Assembly (NCBI GenBank): GCA_027064065.1 | Contig: JAMOQJ010000093.1 | Coordinates: 1 to 36,108, forward strand | Source of the DNA: Desulfurellales bacterium | GTDB lineage: Bacteria > Campylobacterota_A > Desulfurellia > Desulfurellales > Hippeaceae | Length of the DNA: 36,108 nucleotides | Direction: 5' to 3' | Shown: positions 23,520 through 33,964 of the stretch, one piece after another | Position numbering within the stretch: the first letter of the stretch is position 1 | How the letters are laid out: each line of letters begins with the position of its first letter | Made by a program: the position numbers and the translations under genes | Notes under the pieces: model-generated | Told to the model about the DNA's origin: nothing | The model's input: the letters and a program-made list of their open reading frames with translations, nothing else | Databases searched by the model: none

Positions 23520-24274
23520 AATATCTAAAATTTGACGAAACAGACAGGATAGGTCTTTTAACGCTCAATAGGGCAGAGAAGCATAACGCTATAAATAAAG
23601 AGTTTATGTATGAAATGGGAGAGATTTTATCCTATCTTGAAAAATCCGACCTAAAATCTTTAATAATTACTTCATCGGGCAAGAATGTATTTGCAGCCGG
23701 TGGTGATATAGAGTATTTTATTACTCTATCAACAAGGGAAGATGCCTATACTATGGCATTTAATATGCATACGGTTTTAAATAGATTTGAAGATTTGGAA
23801 ATTCCCACCATTTGTGCTATAAACGGTTCCTGCATAGGCGGAGGGGCAGAATTTATTTTAGCTTTTGATTTACTCTATTTAAGAAGCGACAGCTTTATTC
23901 AGTTTAAAGAAAAAGAACTTGGCGTAACCACCGGTTGGGGCGGAACATACAGGCTTGCCAAAAGAGTAGGGCATTCAAAGGCGTTGAGCTTTCTTTTGAG
24001 CGCTGAAAAGATTGATGCCAAAAAAGCTAAGGATGTTGGTTTGGTTGATGAAATATACGATAAAGATGTCGTGCTTGATAAGGCTTTTGAATTTTGTTAC
24101 AGCTTCAACGAAGAAGAGCTTGTTTTAATAAAATACATCAAGAAATTGTCAAGGTCGTCTATTAATTTATCAAGGGAAGAAGCTATGGATTTTGAAAGAA
24201 GACTATTTTCAAATAGCTGGATGCTTGGAAAAAGAAAATCTCAGATGGAAAGGTTTTTAAATAGGGTGAAGTAG
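23516..24274 (+). CDS. Enoyl-CoA hydratase/isomerase (crotonase) family protein
   Basis: A 252-residue crotonase-fold protein acting on a CoA thioester. The oxyanion-hole regions are AAGGDIEYF (about 63-71) and CIGGGAEF (about 105-112). The first catalytic Glu position is kept in GGGAE. The segment QFKEKELGVTTGWGG is shorter than in classical enoyl-CoA hydratases and resembles the KE(L/M)G...WGG pattern of ethylmalonyl-CoA decarboxylase-like members, so hydratase activity should not be assumed. The start is TTG at 23516 with GAGG before it, overlapping the mtnA stop. Fatty acid activation genes elsewhere in the window make a role in acyl-CoA metabolism likely. Confidence 0.85.
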   Translation: MKYLKFDETDRIGLLTLNRAEKHNAINKEFMYEMGEILSYLEKSDLKSLIITSSGKNVFAAGGDIEYFITLSTREDAYTMAFNMHTVLNRFEDLEIPTICAINGSCIGGGAEFILAFDLLYLRSDSFIQFKEKELGVTTGWGGTYRLAKRVGHSKALSFLLSAEKIDAKKAKDVGLVDEIYDKDVVLDKAFEFCYSFNEEELVLIKYIKKLSRSSINLSREEAMDFERRLFSNSWMLGKRKSQMERFLNRVK

Positions 24275-25186
24275 ATGGGATTTTTAAAGAGTGTATCTGA
24301 AAAATTATTTAAGACTAAAGAAGGCTTTACAAATAAAATACACGAAGAATCAAAAAAAGACGAGCCGATAACGGACGATTATCTTGAATTTATAGAAGAA
24401 TTATTAATAGAAGCCGATTTCGGCGTTAAGGTTACGCAAAGAATTATGGAAGAAATAGAAGAAGGCATAGATAATTCTTCTGTCAAAACAAGGCGTGATG
24501 TGGAGCAAAAGATTAGGGATGTGTGTCTTGATGTTCTTGAAAAGGTTGAGCAACCGCTTGAGATTAGAAAAAAGCCGTTTATCGTGCTGACAGTAGGTAT
24601 AAACGGCTCAGGCAAAACTACGACAATTGGCAAACTTGCAAGCATTAATACCGATAAAGCAAAAAGGGTTATGCTTGTAGCAGCCGATACATTTAGGGCT
24701 GCTGCTATTGACCAGTTGGAGATTTGGGCAAAAAGGGCTAATGCTTCAATAGTTAAACAGCAGGAAGGCTCAGACCCAGCTTCGGTTGCTTTTGACGGTG
24801 TTCATAGCGCTGTCAGTAGAAATATGGATGTTGTTTTTGTCGATACGGCGGGTAGGCTTCATACCCAAAAGAATCTTATGAACGAAATAGTAAAGGTAAA
24901 AAATGCAATAACGAAGGCGTATAAAGAAGCGCCACATGAAGTATTGCTTGTTTTAGATGCTACAATAGGTCAAAATGCTATCAACCAAGCAAGGGAATTT
25001 AATAAAATGCTTAATGTTACAGGTATTGTCCTAACAAAGATGGACGGAACGGCAAAAGGCGGGATTATTGTGGCAATTAGCGAGGAATTTAAAATACCGA
25101 TAAGGTATATAGGGATAGGAGAGCAGATAGAAGATTTAAGGGTTTTTAATGCGAGAGATTTTGTAGAATCGGTATTTTTACCATAA
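24275..25186 (+). CDS. ftsY: Signal recognition particle receptor FtsY
   Basis: FtsY is the SRP receptor GTPase that docks Ffh-ribosome complexes at the membrane. The 303-residue protein is a compact NG form with only a short charged N-terminus and no long acidic A domain. GTPase motifs: GINGSGKTTTIGKLAS (about 109-124), DTFRAAAIDQLEIWAKR, DTAGRLHTQKNLMNE, TKMDGTAKGG, and the closing loop YIGIGEQIEDLRVF. Its RNA partner is encoded at 1603. It directly follows the crotonase stop with no gap, the ribosome site lying in that gene's end. Confidence 0.96.
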   Translation: MGFLKSVSEKLFKTKEGFTNKIHEESKKDEPITDDYLEFIEELLIEADFGVKVTQRIMEEIEEGIDNSSVKTRRDVEQKIRDVCLDVLEKVEQPLEIRKKPFIVLTVGINGSGKTTTIGKLASINTDKAKRVMLVAADTFRAAAIDQLEIWAKRANASIVKQQEGSDPASVAFDGVHSAVSRNMDVVFVDTAGRLHTQKNLMNEIVKVKNAITKAYKEAPHEVLLVLDATIGQNAINQAREFNKMLNVTGIVLTKMDGTAKGGIIVAISEEFKIPIRYIGIGEQIEDLRVFNARDFVESVFLP

Positions 25187-25203
25187 TTTTTGGAGGTGTT
25201 TAG

Positions 25204-26731
<1,528 letters not shown>

Positions 26732-26770
26732 GGTTGTTGACGCCTTTAAATACACACGAAAGCAGCCTGC

Positions 26771-27913
26771 ATGATTGAAATAAACGGTGCATATTCAAAA
26801 GCCAAGATTTTTGCCGATGAGATTGAAGAAACGGCAAAAAATCAAATCATTCAATTGGTAAACCATCCTATATCAAAAAATGCCCACATACGTATAATGC
26901 CCGATGTTCACGCAGGATTAGGGTGTGTAATCGGTTATACGGCTTATCTTGGCGATATGGTTATACCCAATCTCATAGGCGTAGATATAGGTTGCGGCGT
27001 GTTGGCTTTTTGCTTTAAGGGTTTGGATTTGGGTAAGAGTGATTTTGTTGAGATTGACAATATAATAAGAAAAAACATACCAAGCGGCACAAAAGTAAGA
27101 TGCTCTTTTTCAAAAAACGTTTACGAAGTATCAAAACGATTGGGTTTGGATTTTGATAAATTTGAAAAAAAACTTGAAAGAATAGCAAAAAAGACCAATC
27201 AAGATATAAATTACGTGTTAAATTCCATAGGAACGCTGGGAAGCGGCAACCATTTTATAGAGATAGACAAATCGGATAAAAATATATGTTTTGTCGTTCA
27301 TTCCGGCTCGAGAAATTTTGGTTTAAGCATAGCCAACTATCATCAGAAAAAGGCTAAAAAGGTTTGTAGGGATAACGTGCCCAAGGGTATGGAGTATCTT
27401 GTGGGTATCGACGCTAAAGAATATATGGAAGATATGAAAACGGCTCAAATATTCGCAAAACTCAACAGATATACGATACTGCATACAATAATAAAAGAGT
27501 TTGTAGGCTCTTTAAACTTTGAAACGATAGAAAGCGTTCACAACTATATAAACTTTGACGATAAAATAGTTAGAAAGGGCGCAATTTCTGCCCACAAAGG
27601 CGAAAGGGTTATAATTCCTTTAAATATGGCAGAAGGCGTAGTTGTAGGTATTGGAAAGGGTAATAATGATTGGAATATGTCAGCACCGCACGGTGCGGGA
27701 AGATTGATGTCAAGAAAGCAGGCTAAAAAGAGTTTGTCTTTGAATGAATTTAAAAATAGCATGAAGAGTGTTTTTTCTACATGCGTAAACAAGAAAACGA
27801 TAGACGAAAGCCCGATGGCTTATAAGGATAAAGATTATATATTAAACAAATTGAAAGAAAATGTTGATGTTTTGTATATTGCAAAACCGATTTACAACTT
27901 TAAGGCGGTGTAA
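26771..27913 (+). CDS. rtcB: RtcB family RNA-splicing ligase
   Basis: RtcB joins RNA 2',3'-cyclic phosphate or 3'-phosphate ends to 5'-OH ends using GTP and Mn. At 380 residues this is the short bacterial form. Metal ligands are recognisable in PDVHAGLG, GVDIGCGV, GSGNHFIEI, VVHSGSRNFG and VESVHNYI, and the GMP-accepting His in MSAPHGAGR. SAHKGERVIIP is also typical. It encodes no archease partner or RtcA beside it. In bacteria it is linked to tRNA and rRNA repair after damage. No strong ribosome site is seen, but the ATG at 26771 gives the normal N-terminus. Confidence 0.93.
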   Translation: MIEINGAYSKAKIFADEIEETAKNQIIQLVNHPISKNAHIRIMPDVHAGLGCVIGYTAYLGDMVIPNLIGVDIGCGVLAFCFKGLDLGKSDFVEIDNIIRKNIPSGTKVRCSFSKNVYEVSKRLGLDFDKFEKKLERIAKKTNQDINYVLNSIGTLGSGNHFIEIDKSDKNICFVVHSGSRNFGLSIANYHQKKAKKVCRDNVPKGMEYLVGIDAKEYMEDMKTAQIFAKLNRYTILHTIIKEFVGSLNFETIESVHNYINFDDKIVRKGAISAHKGERVIIPLNMAEGVVVGIGKGNNDWNMSAPHGAGRLMSRKQAKKSLSLNEFKNSMKSVFSTCVNKKTIDESPMAYKDKDYILNKLKENVDVLYIAKPIYNFKAV

Positions 27914-27916
27914 TTT

Positions 27917-29212
27917 ATGGATATTAACATAGCAGGCGGCGGATTGGCAGGCGTTGAAGCAGCTTGGGCTTTAGCAAATAAGGGTTTTAGAGTCAATCTG
28001 TTTGAGATGAAGCCCGATAGTTTTAGCGAAGTGCATAAAGATAAGAATCTTGCAGAGATTGTATGCAGTAACTCTTTTGGCAATATGTCGTTGACTACGG
28101 CAAGCGGCGTTTTAAAAAAAGAGATGGAAATTTTGGATTCTTTAGTTGTAAAAACGGCTTATGAATCTAAAGTAGAAGCGGGCGGCGCATTAGCCGTCGA
28201 TAGGGTTATGTTTTCAAGGTTGATAACCGAAAAAATAACGGCAAATAAAAATATAAACGTTGTAAGAGAAAAAATCGAAAAACTAAACGATAGCGATATA
28301 TGGATTGTATCCTGTGGTCCATTGTGTGATAGGGCGCTTGTTGGGTATCTACAAGAGATTATCGGTGAAGAATTTTTGTATTTTTTTGATGCTATAGCAC
28401 CAATAGTTTATGCTGAAAGCGTTGATTTTTCTAAAGGGTTTTGGGCATCAAGGTATTCAAATGATACGGATTACTTTAACTGTATTTTAAACGAAGATGA
28501 TTACGATAGATTTTACGAAGCCTTGATGAGCGCAGAAAAGGTGGAATATAAAGAGTTTGAGAAAAATTATTTCGAAGCGTGTTTGCCTATTGAAGAGATA
28601 GCCCAAAGAGGCAAACAAACATTGCTTTTTGGACCGCTGAAGCCCGTTGGGCTTGAGTATAACTCAAAAAGACCATTTGCCGTCGTTCAATTAAGAAAAG
28701 AGAATAAAGAAGGAAGTCTTTTGGGATTGGTTGGATTTCAGACAAAACTTACATACCCCGAACAGAAGCGGGTATTTAGGCTTATACCCGCCTTAAAAAA
28801 TGCAGAATTTGCTAAACTTGGCAGTCTGCATAGGAATACCTTTATTAATTCGCCCAAAGTGTTGAACGGATTTTTACAGATGAAAAACAGAAAAAATATC
28901 TTTTTTGCTGGACAGATTACAGGCGTTGAAGGTTATATGGCATCTGCAGCAAGCGGCATTTATGTAGGTATGAATGTGGCGTTAATGTTAAATGGTAAGG
29001 ATATGCTACCTTTGCCCAAGGAGAGTATGTTGGGCGGTTTGATTAACTATGTATCCGAAAAAGATGGCGAATTTCAGCCTATGAGCGAAAATTTCGGATT
29101 TATAAGCGTAGGAAAGATAAGAAATAAAAAGGAAAAGAGAAAAAAACAGGCTGAAATTGCCATAAATAACATAAAACAATGGAGAGAACGATATGAAAGT
29201 AGTTTTGGTTAG
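27917..29212 (+). CDS. trmFO: Methylenetetrahydrofolate--tRNA-(uracil-5-)-methyltransferase
   Basis: TrmFO makes 5-methyluridine at position 54 of the tRNA T loop using methylene-tetrahydrofolate and FADH2. The 431-residue flavoprotein begins with the FAD motif GGGLAGVEAAWALA (about 7-20), then ALFEMKP-like NLFEMKPD, the conserved CSNSFGN with a catalytic-type Cys, PFAVVQLRKEN, VGFQTKLTYPEQKRVFR and GQITGVEGYMASAASG near the end. Both tRNAs in the window carry the TTC T-loop sequence it acts on. It overlaps thyX, another methylene-folate and flavin-dependent enzyme, by 20 bases. Confidence 0.95.
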   Translation: MDINIAGGGLAGVEAAWALANKGFRVNLFEMKPDSFSEVHKDKNLAEIVCSNSFGNMSLTTASGVLKKEMEILDSLVVKTAYESKVEAGGALAVDRVMFSRLITEKITANKNINVVREKIEKLNDSDIWIVSCGPLCDRALVGYLQEIIGEEFLYFFDAIAPIVYAESVDFSKGFWASRYSNDTDYFNCILNEDDYDRFYEALMSAEKVEYKEFEKNYFEACLPIEEIAQRGKQTLLFGPLKPVGLEYNSKRPFAVVQLRKENKEGSLLGLVGFQTKLTYPEQKRVFRLIPALKNAEFAKLGSLHRNTFINSPKVLNGFLQMKNRKNIFFAGQITGVEGYMASAASGIYVGMNVALMLNGKDMLPLPKESMLGGLINYVSEKDGEFQPMSENFGFISVGKIRNKKEKRKKQAEIAINNIKQWRERYESSFG

Positions 29213-29870
29213 GCATACCTACAACGCGGATCAGTTGGCGGCAATTGCTGCTAAGGTATGCTACAGCAATCAGTCTATTGAAGATATGGATATGGATGAA
29301 CAGTATCGGGAAAAGTTAATAAGACGTGTGGTAAAATCAGGACACCATTCTGTTTTGGAGCATGTTGTTTTTACTTATTCCATAGAAGGAATAAGCAGGG
29401 TTGCGACGCATCAGCTTGTAAGACATAGGATTGCAAGTTATTCCCAGCAAAGCCATAGATATACGGCAATAAAAAGGGAGAGTTTTGTTATTCCGCAATC
29501 GATAGCCGATAATGAAGAAGCGCAAAAACTTTATAACGAAATGCTCGATAAAACCGTAGAAACCTATGAAAAACTTGTCGAAATGGGTATAAAAAAGGAA
29601 GATGCTCGCTTTGTAATACCGCAGGGCGTTGCTTCAAATATTCTTGTAACCATGAACGCAAGGGAACTTATCCACTTTTTTAGGTTAAGGTGTTGTGTTA
29701 GGGCGCAGTGGGAGATAAGAGAAGCGGCTATCGAGATGCTTAAACTTGCAAAAAAGCATGCACCCGTCATCTTTGAAGATTCAGGTCCTGCGTGCGTTAA
29801 GGGAAGATGTCCGGAAGAAAATCCGTGCGATAACATACCCGAAATAAGGGCGTTCTTTAAATCGCTATGA
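29193..29870 (+). CDS. thyX: Flavin-dependent thymidylate synthase
   Basis: ThyX makes dTMP from dUMP with methylene-tetrahydrofolate and FAD/NADPH. The diagnostic motif RHR-x7-S is present as RHRIASYSQQSHRY near residue 79, preceded by the SGHHSVLEHVVFTY block that binds FAD. VIPQGVASNILVTMNARELIHFFRLRCC is the second family block, here given in part as NARELIHFFRLR. Length 225 residues. The ATG at 29193 has GGAGAG nearby inside trmFO. Use of ThyX is typical of anaerobes and microaerophiles. It overlaps rsmI by four bases (ATGA). Confidence 0.96.
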   Translation: MKVVLVRHTYNADQLAAIAAKVCYSNQSIEDMDMDEQYREKLIRRVVKSGHHSVLEHVVFTYSIEGISRVATHQLVRHRIASYSQQSHRYTAIKRESFVIPQSIADNEEAQKLYNEMLDKTVETYEKLVEMGIKKEDARFVIPQGVASNILVTMNARELIHFFRLRCCVRAQWEIREAAIEMLKLAKKHAPVIFEDSGPACVKGRCPEENPCDNIPEIRAFFKSL

Positions 29871-30541
29871 GCGGTAAGTTATTTATTGTCGCAACGCCCA
29901 TCGGTAATATGGATGATATAACGATAAGGGCTATAAATACCCTAAAATCTGTTGATATAATATTTGCAGAAAGCCCAAACCACTCAAAAAGACTGCTTTC
30001 ACACTACGAAATAGATAAAAAAATCCTAAAATATAACGACCATAACTACGAAAGAATGGTAGAGCGGGCTTTGGAGCTGGTAAGCGAAGAAAAAAATATT
30101 GCGCTTATAACCGATGCCGGAACGCCAACCATTCAAGACCCTGGATATAGGCTCGTTAAAGCCTTCAGGGATAACGGTTTTGATGTTGTGCCAATTCCGG
30201 GTGCAAGTGCGTTAATTGCTGCTATTTCTGCAAGCGGAATGCCTACCGATAGATTTGTTTTTTTGGGTTTTTTGCCAAAGGGTCCTATAAAAAAAAGAAA
30301 AATGCTTGAATCGTTTGATATGGATGCAACGATAATACTCTACGAATCGCCCAACCGTATTATTAAGACGCTTGAAGCTATCTGTGATGCACTTGGAAGC
30401 GATAGGTATGTTATGGTTGCAAGAGAGATAACGAAGATTTACGAAGAGTTTATAGGTGGAAGCGCAGAAGAGATTTTAGAAAATTTTAAAAGTAGGGATT
30501 CCATAAAGGGCGAATTTGTTATTCTTGTAAGAAAGCCTTAG
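29867..30541 (+). CDS. rsmI: 16S rRNA (cytidine(1402)-2'-O)-methyltransferase
   Basis: RsmI methylates the 2'-O of C1402 in the decoding centre of 16S rRNA. It is a tetrapyrrole-methylase fold protein. Motifs: VATPIGNMDDITIRA at the start, AESPNHSKRLLSHY, the SAM-binding LITDAGTPTIQDPGYRLV (about 81-98), PIPGASALIAAISASG, and FLGFLPKG. The VAREITKIYEEF block near residue 185 completes the family pattern. Length 224 residues, short of the E. coli protein because it lacks the C-terminal extension. It overlaps thyX and precedes murJ by four bases. Confidence 0.95.
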   Translation: MSGKLFIVATPIGNMDDITIRAINTLKSVDIIFAESPNHSKRLLSHYEIDKKILKYNDHNYERMVERALELVSEEKNIALITDAGTPTIQDPGYRLVKAFRDNGFDVVPIPGASALIAAISASGMPTDRFVFLGFLPKGPIKKRKMLESFDMDATIILYESPNRIIKTLEAICDALGSDRYVMVAREITKIYEEFIGGSAEEILENFKSRDSIKGEFVILVRKP

Positions 30542-30545
30542 ATTT

Positions 30546-31988
30546 ATGTTAAAAAACGCAAAAATTATCGCTTTCTTTACGCTGATAAGCAGATTATTTG
30601 GATATATAAGGGATTTTTTTATAGCAAGCTACTTTGGAACAAGCGTATATGCAGATATGTTTTTTATTGTATTTAGAATGCCCAATTCCTTAAGGAGATT
30701 TCTTGGCGAAGGTGCGGTTAATTCGTCCGTTGTTCCCGTTATTTCCAAACTTGAAGAATCCAAAAAACCAAAAGCAATATGGAATATAATAATTATTTTT
30801 GCTTTGGTTTTGTTTGTTGTGTCTGTTTTGGGCGTTATATTTTCAAAAGGGCTTATTGCTCTTTTTGCCGCCGGATTTTTACATTCCGATAAATTAAGCG
30901 TTATGGATAATATGACGAAACTTACCTTTCCATATATATTTTTTATAGGCTTAAGCGTTTTGTTGATGGGAATTTTGAATACCTACAACCGTTTTTCAAT
31001 TCCGGCTTTTGCTCCCACGCTTTTAAATATTAGCATCATAGGCAGTCTGGTTTTTTTCTATTCTAAATTTACCCAACCTGTTTATGCTTTGTGTGCAGGT
31101 GTTATTATAGGCGGTATATTGCAACTTGCTATATCGTTTTACGATTTTTTAAAGCTAAAATTGCCTTTTGAATTTCATTTTAAAATCGAAGATACAACAA
31201 AGGAAATCTTTAAACTTATGGCTGCTACGGCTTTGGGTGGCGGCATATTTCAGTTGTCTTCGATGGTTGATGCTTTTTTGGCATCTTTTATGGCTTATGG
31301 TAGTTTTTCGTATATATCTTATGCAAACAGGCTGTTTCAGTTGCCCTTTGCCGTTTTTTCCATCGCTTTAACCCAAAGTTCTTTGGTTGATTTATCCAAA
31401 CTTAAAACAGAAGAGATTTTACCAAAATCTTCACATTTGATAAAGTTTGTAAGTTTAATCTCTGTATTTGTTACGCTCTATTTTATTTTTTTTGGCAAAG
31501 ATGTTATAAAACTACTTTTTGAGCACGGAGAATTTAGCAGTGTATCGACAGACAATACCTATTATGCTCTTGTTTTTATGATTTTTGGTTTTTTTTTCTT
31601 TTCACAAACGAAGATACTCTCCAATATGTTTTATGCAATAAAGGATGTAAAAACGCCACTTAAAGCGTCCATTTACGCTGCTTTTTCTTCAATTGTTTTT
31701 TCTATTATTTTGGGTTTGGTTTTAGGGTTTAAAGGGCTTGCCTTATCTATGTCGATTTCCGGTTTTGTTAATATGTTGGTTTTGGTTTTTTACATAAAAA
31801 ACAAAATGGGCAGTTTAAAATTGTCTTGGTTTGTGGATTTATCGGTGGTTATTGTTTTTGTGATACTTATTTTTGTTTCGCTTTTTATTAGGTTTGTCGA
31901 TATAAACTATATTTTAAGGGTTGTTTTGTCGGCTTTTGCTTATATAATCGTTTTTTATCCGTTTTACAGAAAATTTAGCCATATTTAA
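30546..31988 (+). CDS. murJ: Lipid II flippase MurJ
   Basis: MurJ moves lipid II across the inner membrane for peptidoglycan synthesis. The 480-residue protein is strongly hydrophobic with about 12-14 membrane helices. The N-terminal segment RDFFIASYFG and the conserved MPNSLRRFLGEGAVNSSVVPV (in part RRFLGEGAVNS) are the family signature with charged residues facing the central cavity. FEHGEFS and the region around KILSNMFYAIKD also fit. It ends the long plus-strand run, and its stop shares TTAA with the convergent ygbA-type gene. There is no clear ribosome site within the four-base gap. Confidence 0.94.
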   Translation: MLKNAKIIAFFTLISRLFGYIRDFFIASYFGTSVYADMFFIVFRMPNSLRRFLGEGAVNSSVVPVISKLEESKKPKAIWNIIIIFALVLFVVSVLGVIFSKGLIALFAAGFLHSDKLSVMDNMTKLTFPYIFFIGLSVLLMGILNTYNRFSIPAFAPTLLNISIIGSLVFFYSKFTQPVYALCAGVIIGGILQLAISFYDFLKLKLPFEFHFKIEDTTKEIFKLMAATALGGGIFQLSSMVDAFLASFMAYGSFSYISYANRLFQLPFAVFSIALTQSSLVDLSKLKTEEILPKSSHLIKFVSLISVFVTLYFIFFGKDVIKLLFEHGEFSSVSTDNTYYALVFMIFGFFFFSQTKILSNMFYAIKDVKTPLKASIYAAFSSIVFSIILGLVLGFKGLALSMSISGFVNMLVLVFYIKNKMGSLKLSWFVDLSVVIVFVILIFVSLFIRFVDINYILRVVLSAFAYIIVFYPFYRKFSHI

Positions 31989-32305
31989 AAGAAGTAATGG
32001 AATATCCAATCGAGCCTTCCACGTTTAATCATATATATACCGCTAAATTTCATAATTTCTTTGATTTTTGCTCTCATCTCTTTGCTGTAGCAGTGGATTT
32101 TGCAGTGTTTACATTGTGGCTTTGGGTCAAGCGGGCATTTTTCGTTTTTTTGTTTTGCGTATAAAAATAGCTCGTAACATTCTTTGCACATACCATTATT
32201 ATGCTCTTTTATGCCTTTTTTTAAGTGATTTTCCTTACAGTATACCTGTATAAATTTTTTTAGTATTTTTTCGTCTTTTTTTATTCTTTTGGATTTTTCC
32301 ATCAT
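31985..32305 (-). CDS. ygbA: YgbA/nitrous oxide-stimulated promoter family protein
   Basis: A 106-residue Cys-rich protein. The core GMCKECYELFLYAKQK, EKCPLDPKPQCKHCKIHCY and MRAKIKEIMKFSG is the YgbA family pattern; cysteines are at 23, 40, 43, 57, 65, 68 and 72 and probably bind metal. In enterobacteria ygbA is induced by NO through NsrR and helps growth under nitrosative stress; the chemistry is unknown. There are two possible starts, 32305 and 32302, and neither has a ribosome site: the ATG lies directly on the T-tract of the flavodiiron-gene terminator. Expression by read-through from that operon is inferred. Its stop overlaps murJ. Confidence 0.85.
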   Translation of the reverse strand: MMEKSKRIKKDEKILKKFIQVYCKENHLKKGIKEHNNGMCKECYELFLYAKQKNEKCPLDPKPQCKHCKIHCYSKEMRAKIKEIMKFSGIYMIKRGRLDWIFHYFF

Positions 32306-32312
32306 AAAAATA

Positions 32313-32342
32313 AAAAAGGGCAGGGTAAAAACCCTAACCCTT
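32313..32342 (-). terminator. Rho-independent terminator after the flavodiiron gene
   Basis: On the minus strand AAGGG-TT-AGGGT pairs with ACCCT-G-CCCTT around a T4 loop, followed by TTTTTTATTTTT. It starts at the flavodiiron stop codon and its T-tract ends at the ygbA ATG. Confidence 0.85.
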
Positions 32343-33531
32343 AATCAACTATACCGATACTTTTGTGTTTTTCGTATATTTTTTGGGCAAGTTCGTCCAA
32401 CGCTTTGTAATCGTTTTCTTTGGGTTCGCCCTTTACCAATACCGGGTCGATGACATCTACCTTTAGGTTTGTAAGCAAACCCAAGATATGGTCGACGGCT
32501 TTTCCGCCCCAGCCATAAGATGCAATAATAGAAGCAAATTTTGCTTTAGGTCTCAAAGCGTTTGCAAGATAAGCCAAAGATGCTATGGATGGGTGAGCGC
32601 CGGCTAAAACAAACGGTGTTGCAAATACTACTGTAGCGTCGTTCACAAGCGCCATTGCAACTTCTCCAAGTGGAACTTCTATAATGTTGAATAATTTCAC
32701 ATCGATACCCTTTTCTACCAGTGCATCTCCCAAATGTTCAACCATCTTTTTTGTGCTGCCGTGCATAGATACATAAGGTATTAAAACTTCGTTATCCAGT
32801 CTATCAGAAACCCAATCCTTGTAAGCGTCTATGATGAATTTCGGGTTTTTATAAACAGAGCCGTGGCTTGGGCAAATCATATCAAAATCGAGTTCTTCTA
32901 TCTTTGCTATATGTTTTTTGATATGTGTCCTAAATGGCATCATAATTTCTGCGTAGTAGTGTTTTGCTCCTTCATATATGAGCATCTCGTCTTTTGGTCC
33001 AAATATCCTGCTTGTTGCTATGTGTGAGCCGAAAAAGTCGCATGTGAAGAGCATCTTTTTTTCTTCCAAGTAACTTATCATCGTTTCAGGCCAATGAACC
33101 CACGGCGTAAAAATGAATCTTAGGTGCTTATCGCCCAAATCCAGAATGTCTCCGTCTTTTACAGTGATAAATTTATCTTCGGCAATAGGCATCAAATCCA
33201 TCAAAAAGCCTTTGCATTTTTCGTTTGTTACGACCTTTGCTTCTGGGTATTTTTCTAAGATTGCAGGGATTGAGCCTGAATGGTCTTGTTCGGCATGGTG
33301 CGCTACTACGTAATCCAATTTGTCAACACCAAGCGTTTCCAAGTTCCTTATTAGTTCATAGGTTTTGTCCGGGTCTACCGTATCAAGTAGTGCCGTTTTT
33401 GTGCTACCCTTTATTAAATATGCATTGTAACTTGTGCCTTTAGGTAGCTCTACAAGTTCATCAAAGATGGGCCTATCCCAGTGGATAGCCCCGACAAAGT
33501 ATACATCGTCTTTAAGTTTTTGTACTGCCAT
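32341..33531 (-). CDS. Flavodiiron protein (A-type flavoprotein, O2/NO reductase)
   Basis: A 396-residue cytoplasmic enzyme that reduces O2 to water and/or NO to N2O. The N-terminal metallo-beta-lactamase-like domain (about 1-250) keeps the di-iron ligands: H79, E81, D83 and H84 in AHHAEQDHSG, then a His in WVHWPET, Asp in FTCDFFGSH, and His in CPSHGSVYK. The C-terminal flavodoxin domain has the FMN loop YVSMHGSTKKMVEHL and a later ASYGWGGKAV. No extra domain is fused, so it needs an electron donor; rubredoxin from the same operon (33965) fits. Eighteen bases separate it from the desulfoferrodoxin gene and a terminator follows. Confidence 0.95.
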   Translation of the reverse strand: MAVQKLKDDVYFVGAIHWDRPIFDELVELPKGTSYNAYLIKGSTKTALLDTVDPDKTYELIRNLETLGVDKLDYVVAHHAEQDHSGSIPAILEKYPEAKVVTNEKCKGFLMDLMPIAEDKFITVKDGDILDLGDKHLRFIFTPWVHWPETMISYLEEKKMLFTCDFFGSHIATSRIFGPKDEMLIYEGAKHYYAEIMMPFRTHIKKHIAKIEELDFDMICPSHGSVYKNPKFIIDAYKDWVSDRLDNEVLIPYVSMHGSTKKMVEHLGDALVEKGIDVKLFNIIEVPLGEVAMALVNDATVVFATPFVLAGAHPSIASLAYLANALRPKAKFASIIASYGWGGKAVDHILGLLTNLKVDVIDPVLVKGEPKENDYKALDELAQKIYEKHKSIGIVD

Positions 33532-33549
33532 TGTTTTTTGCTCCTTTTA

Positions 33550-33930
33550 TTATCCTTTCCATAGACCGTGAAGGTTGCAGTATTCTCTTGCTGATACATC
33601 TTTGCCTTCAGGCACTTCGAATCTTGCTTCAGGCGCATCACCAGGTTTTAGGAATTTGATATAGATTGCTCCGTCCACATTCAATTCAATCCATTCGATA
33701 TAGTGTTTATCTTCCATAGGGTGTGCCGTATTTTCGCCTACCTTTACTACATAGGCGTTTCCTTCTCTTTTAATGAAAGGAACGTGCTTTTCGGTTGATG
33801 AATCGGCAGTTTTTTCTTCAAATTTTACCATAGGTTTTCCGCAACATACCAATTCTCCTGCTCCACCGTGCAATACCTCTACGATATTTCCACAAACCTC
33901 ACATTTGTAAACTTCAAGTCTTTCAGCCAT
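33550..33930 (-). CDS. dfx: Desulfoferrodoxin (2Fe superoxide reductase)
   Basis: Superoxide reductase turns superoxide into peroxide without making O2, as used by anaerobes. The 126-residue protein has the N-terminal desulforedoxin centre with C10, C13, C29 and C30 (CEVC and VCCGKPM) and the catalytic mononuclear iron site with H49, H70, H76, C118 and H121 ([27 protein letters not shown]). Lys48 of the EKHVP loop, which helps catalysis, is present. It is thus the complete two-iron type. Rubredoxin, the usual electron donor, is 34 bases upstream. A good AGGAGGTATTG-type site precedes the ATG. Confidence 0.96.
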   Translation of the reverse strand: MAERLEVYKCEVCGNIVEVLHGGAGELVCCGKPMVKFEEKTADSSTEKHVPFIKREGNAYVVKVGENTAHPMEDKHYIEWIELNVDGAIYIKFLKPGDAPEARFEVPEGKDVSAREYCNLHGLWKG

Positions 33931-33964
33931 TTTTCAATACCTCCTTAAATAGTTTTTTCTTTTT

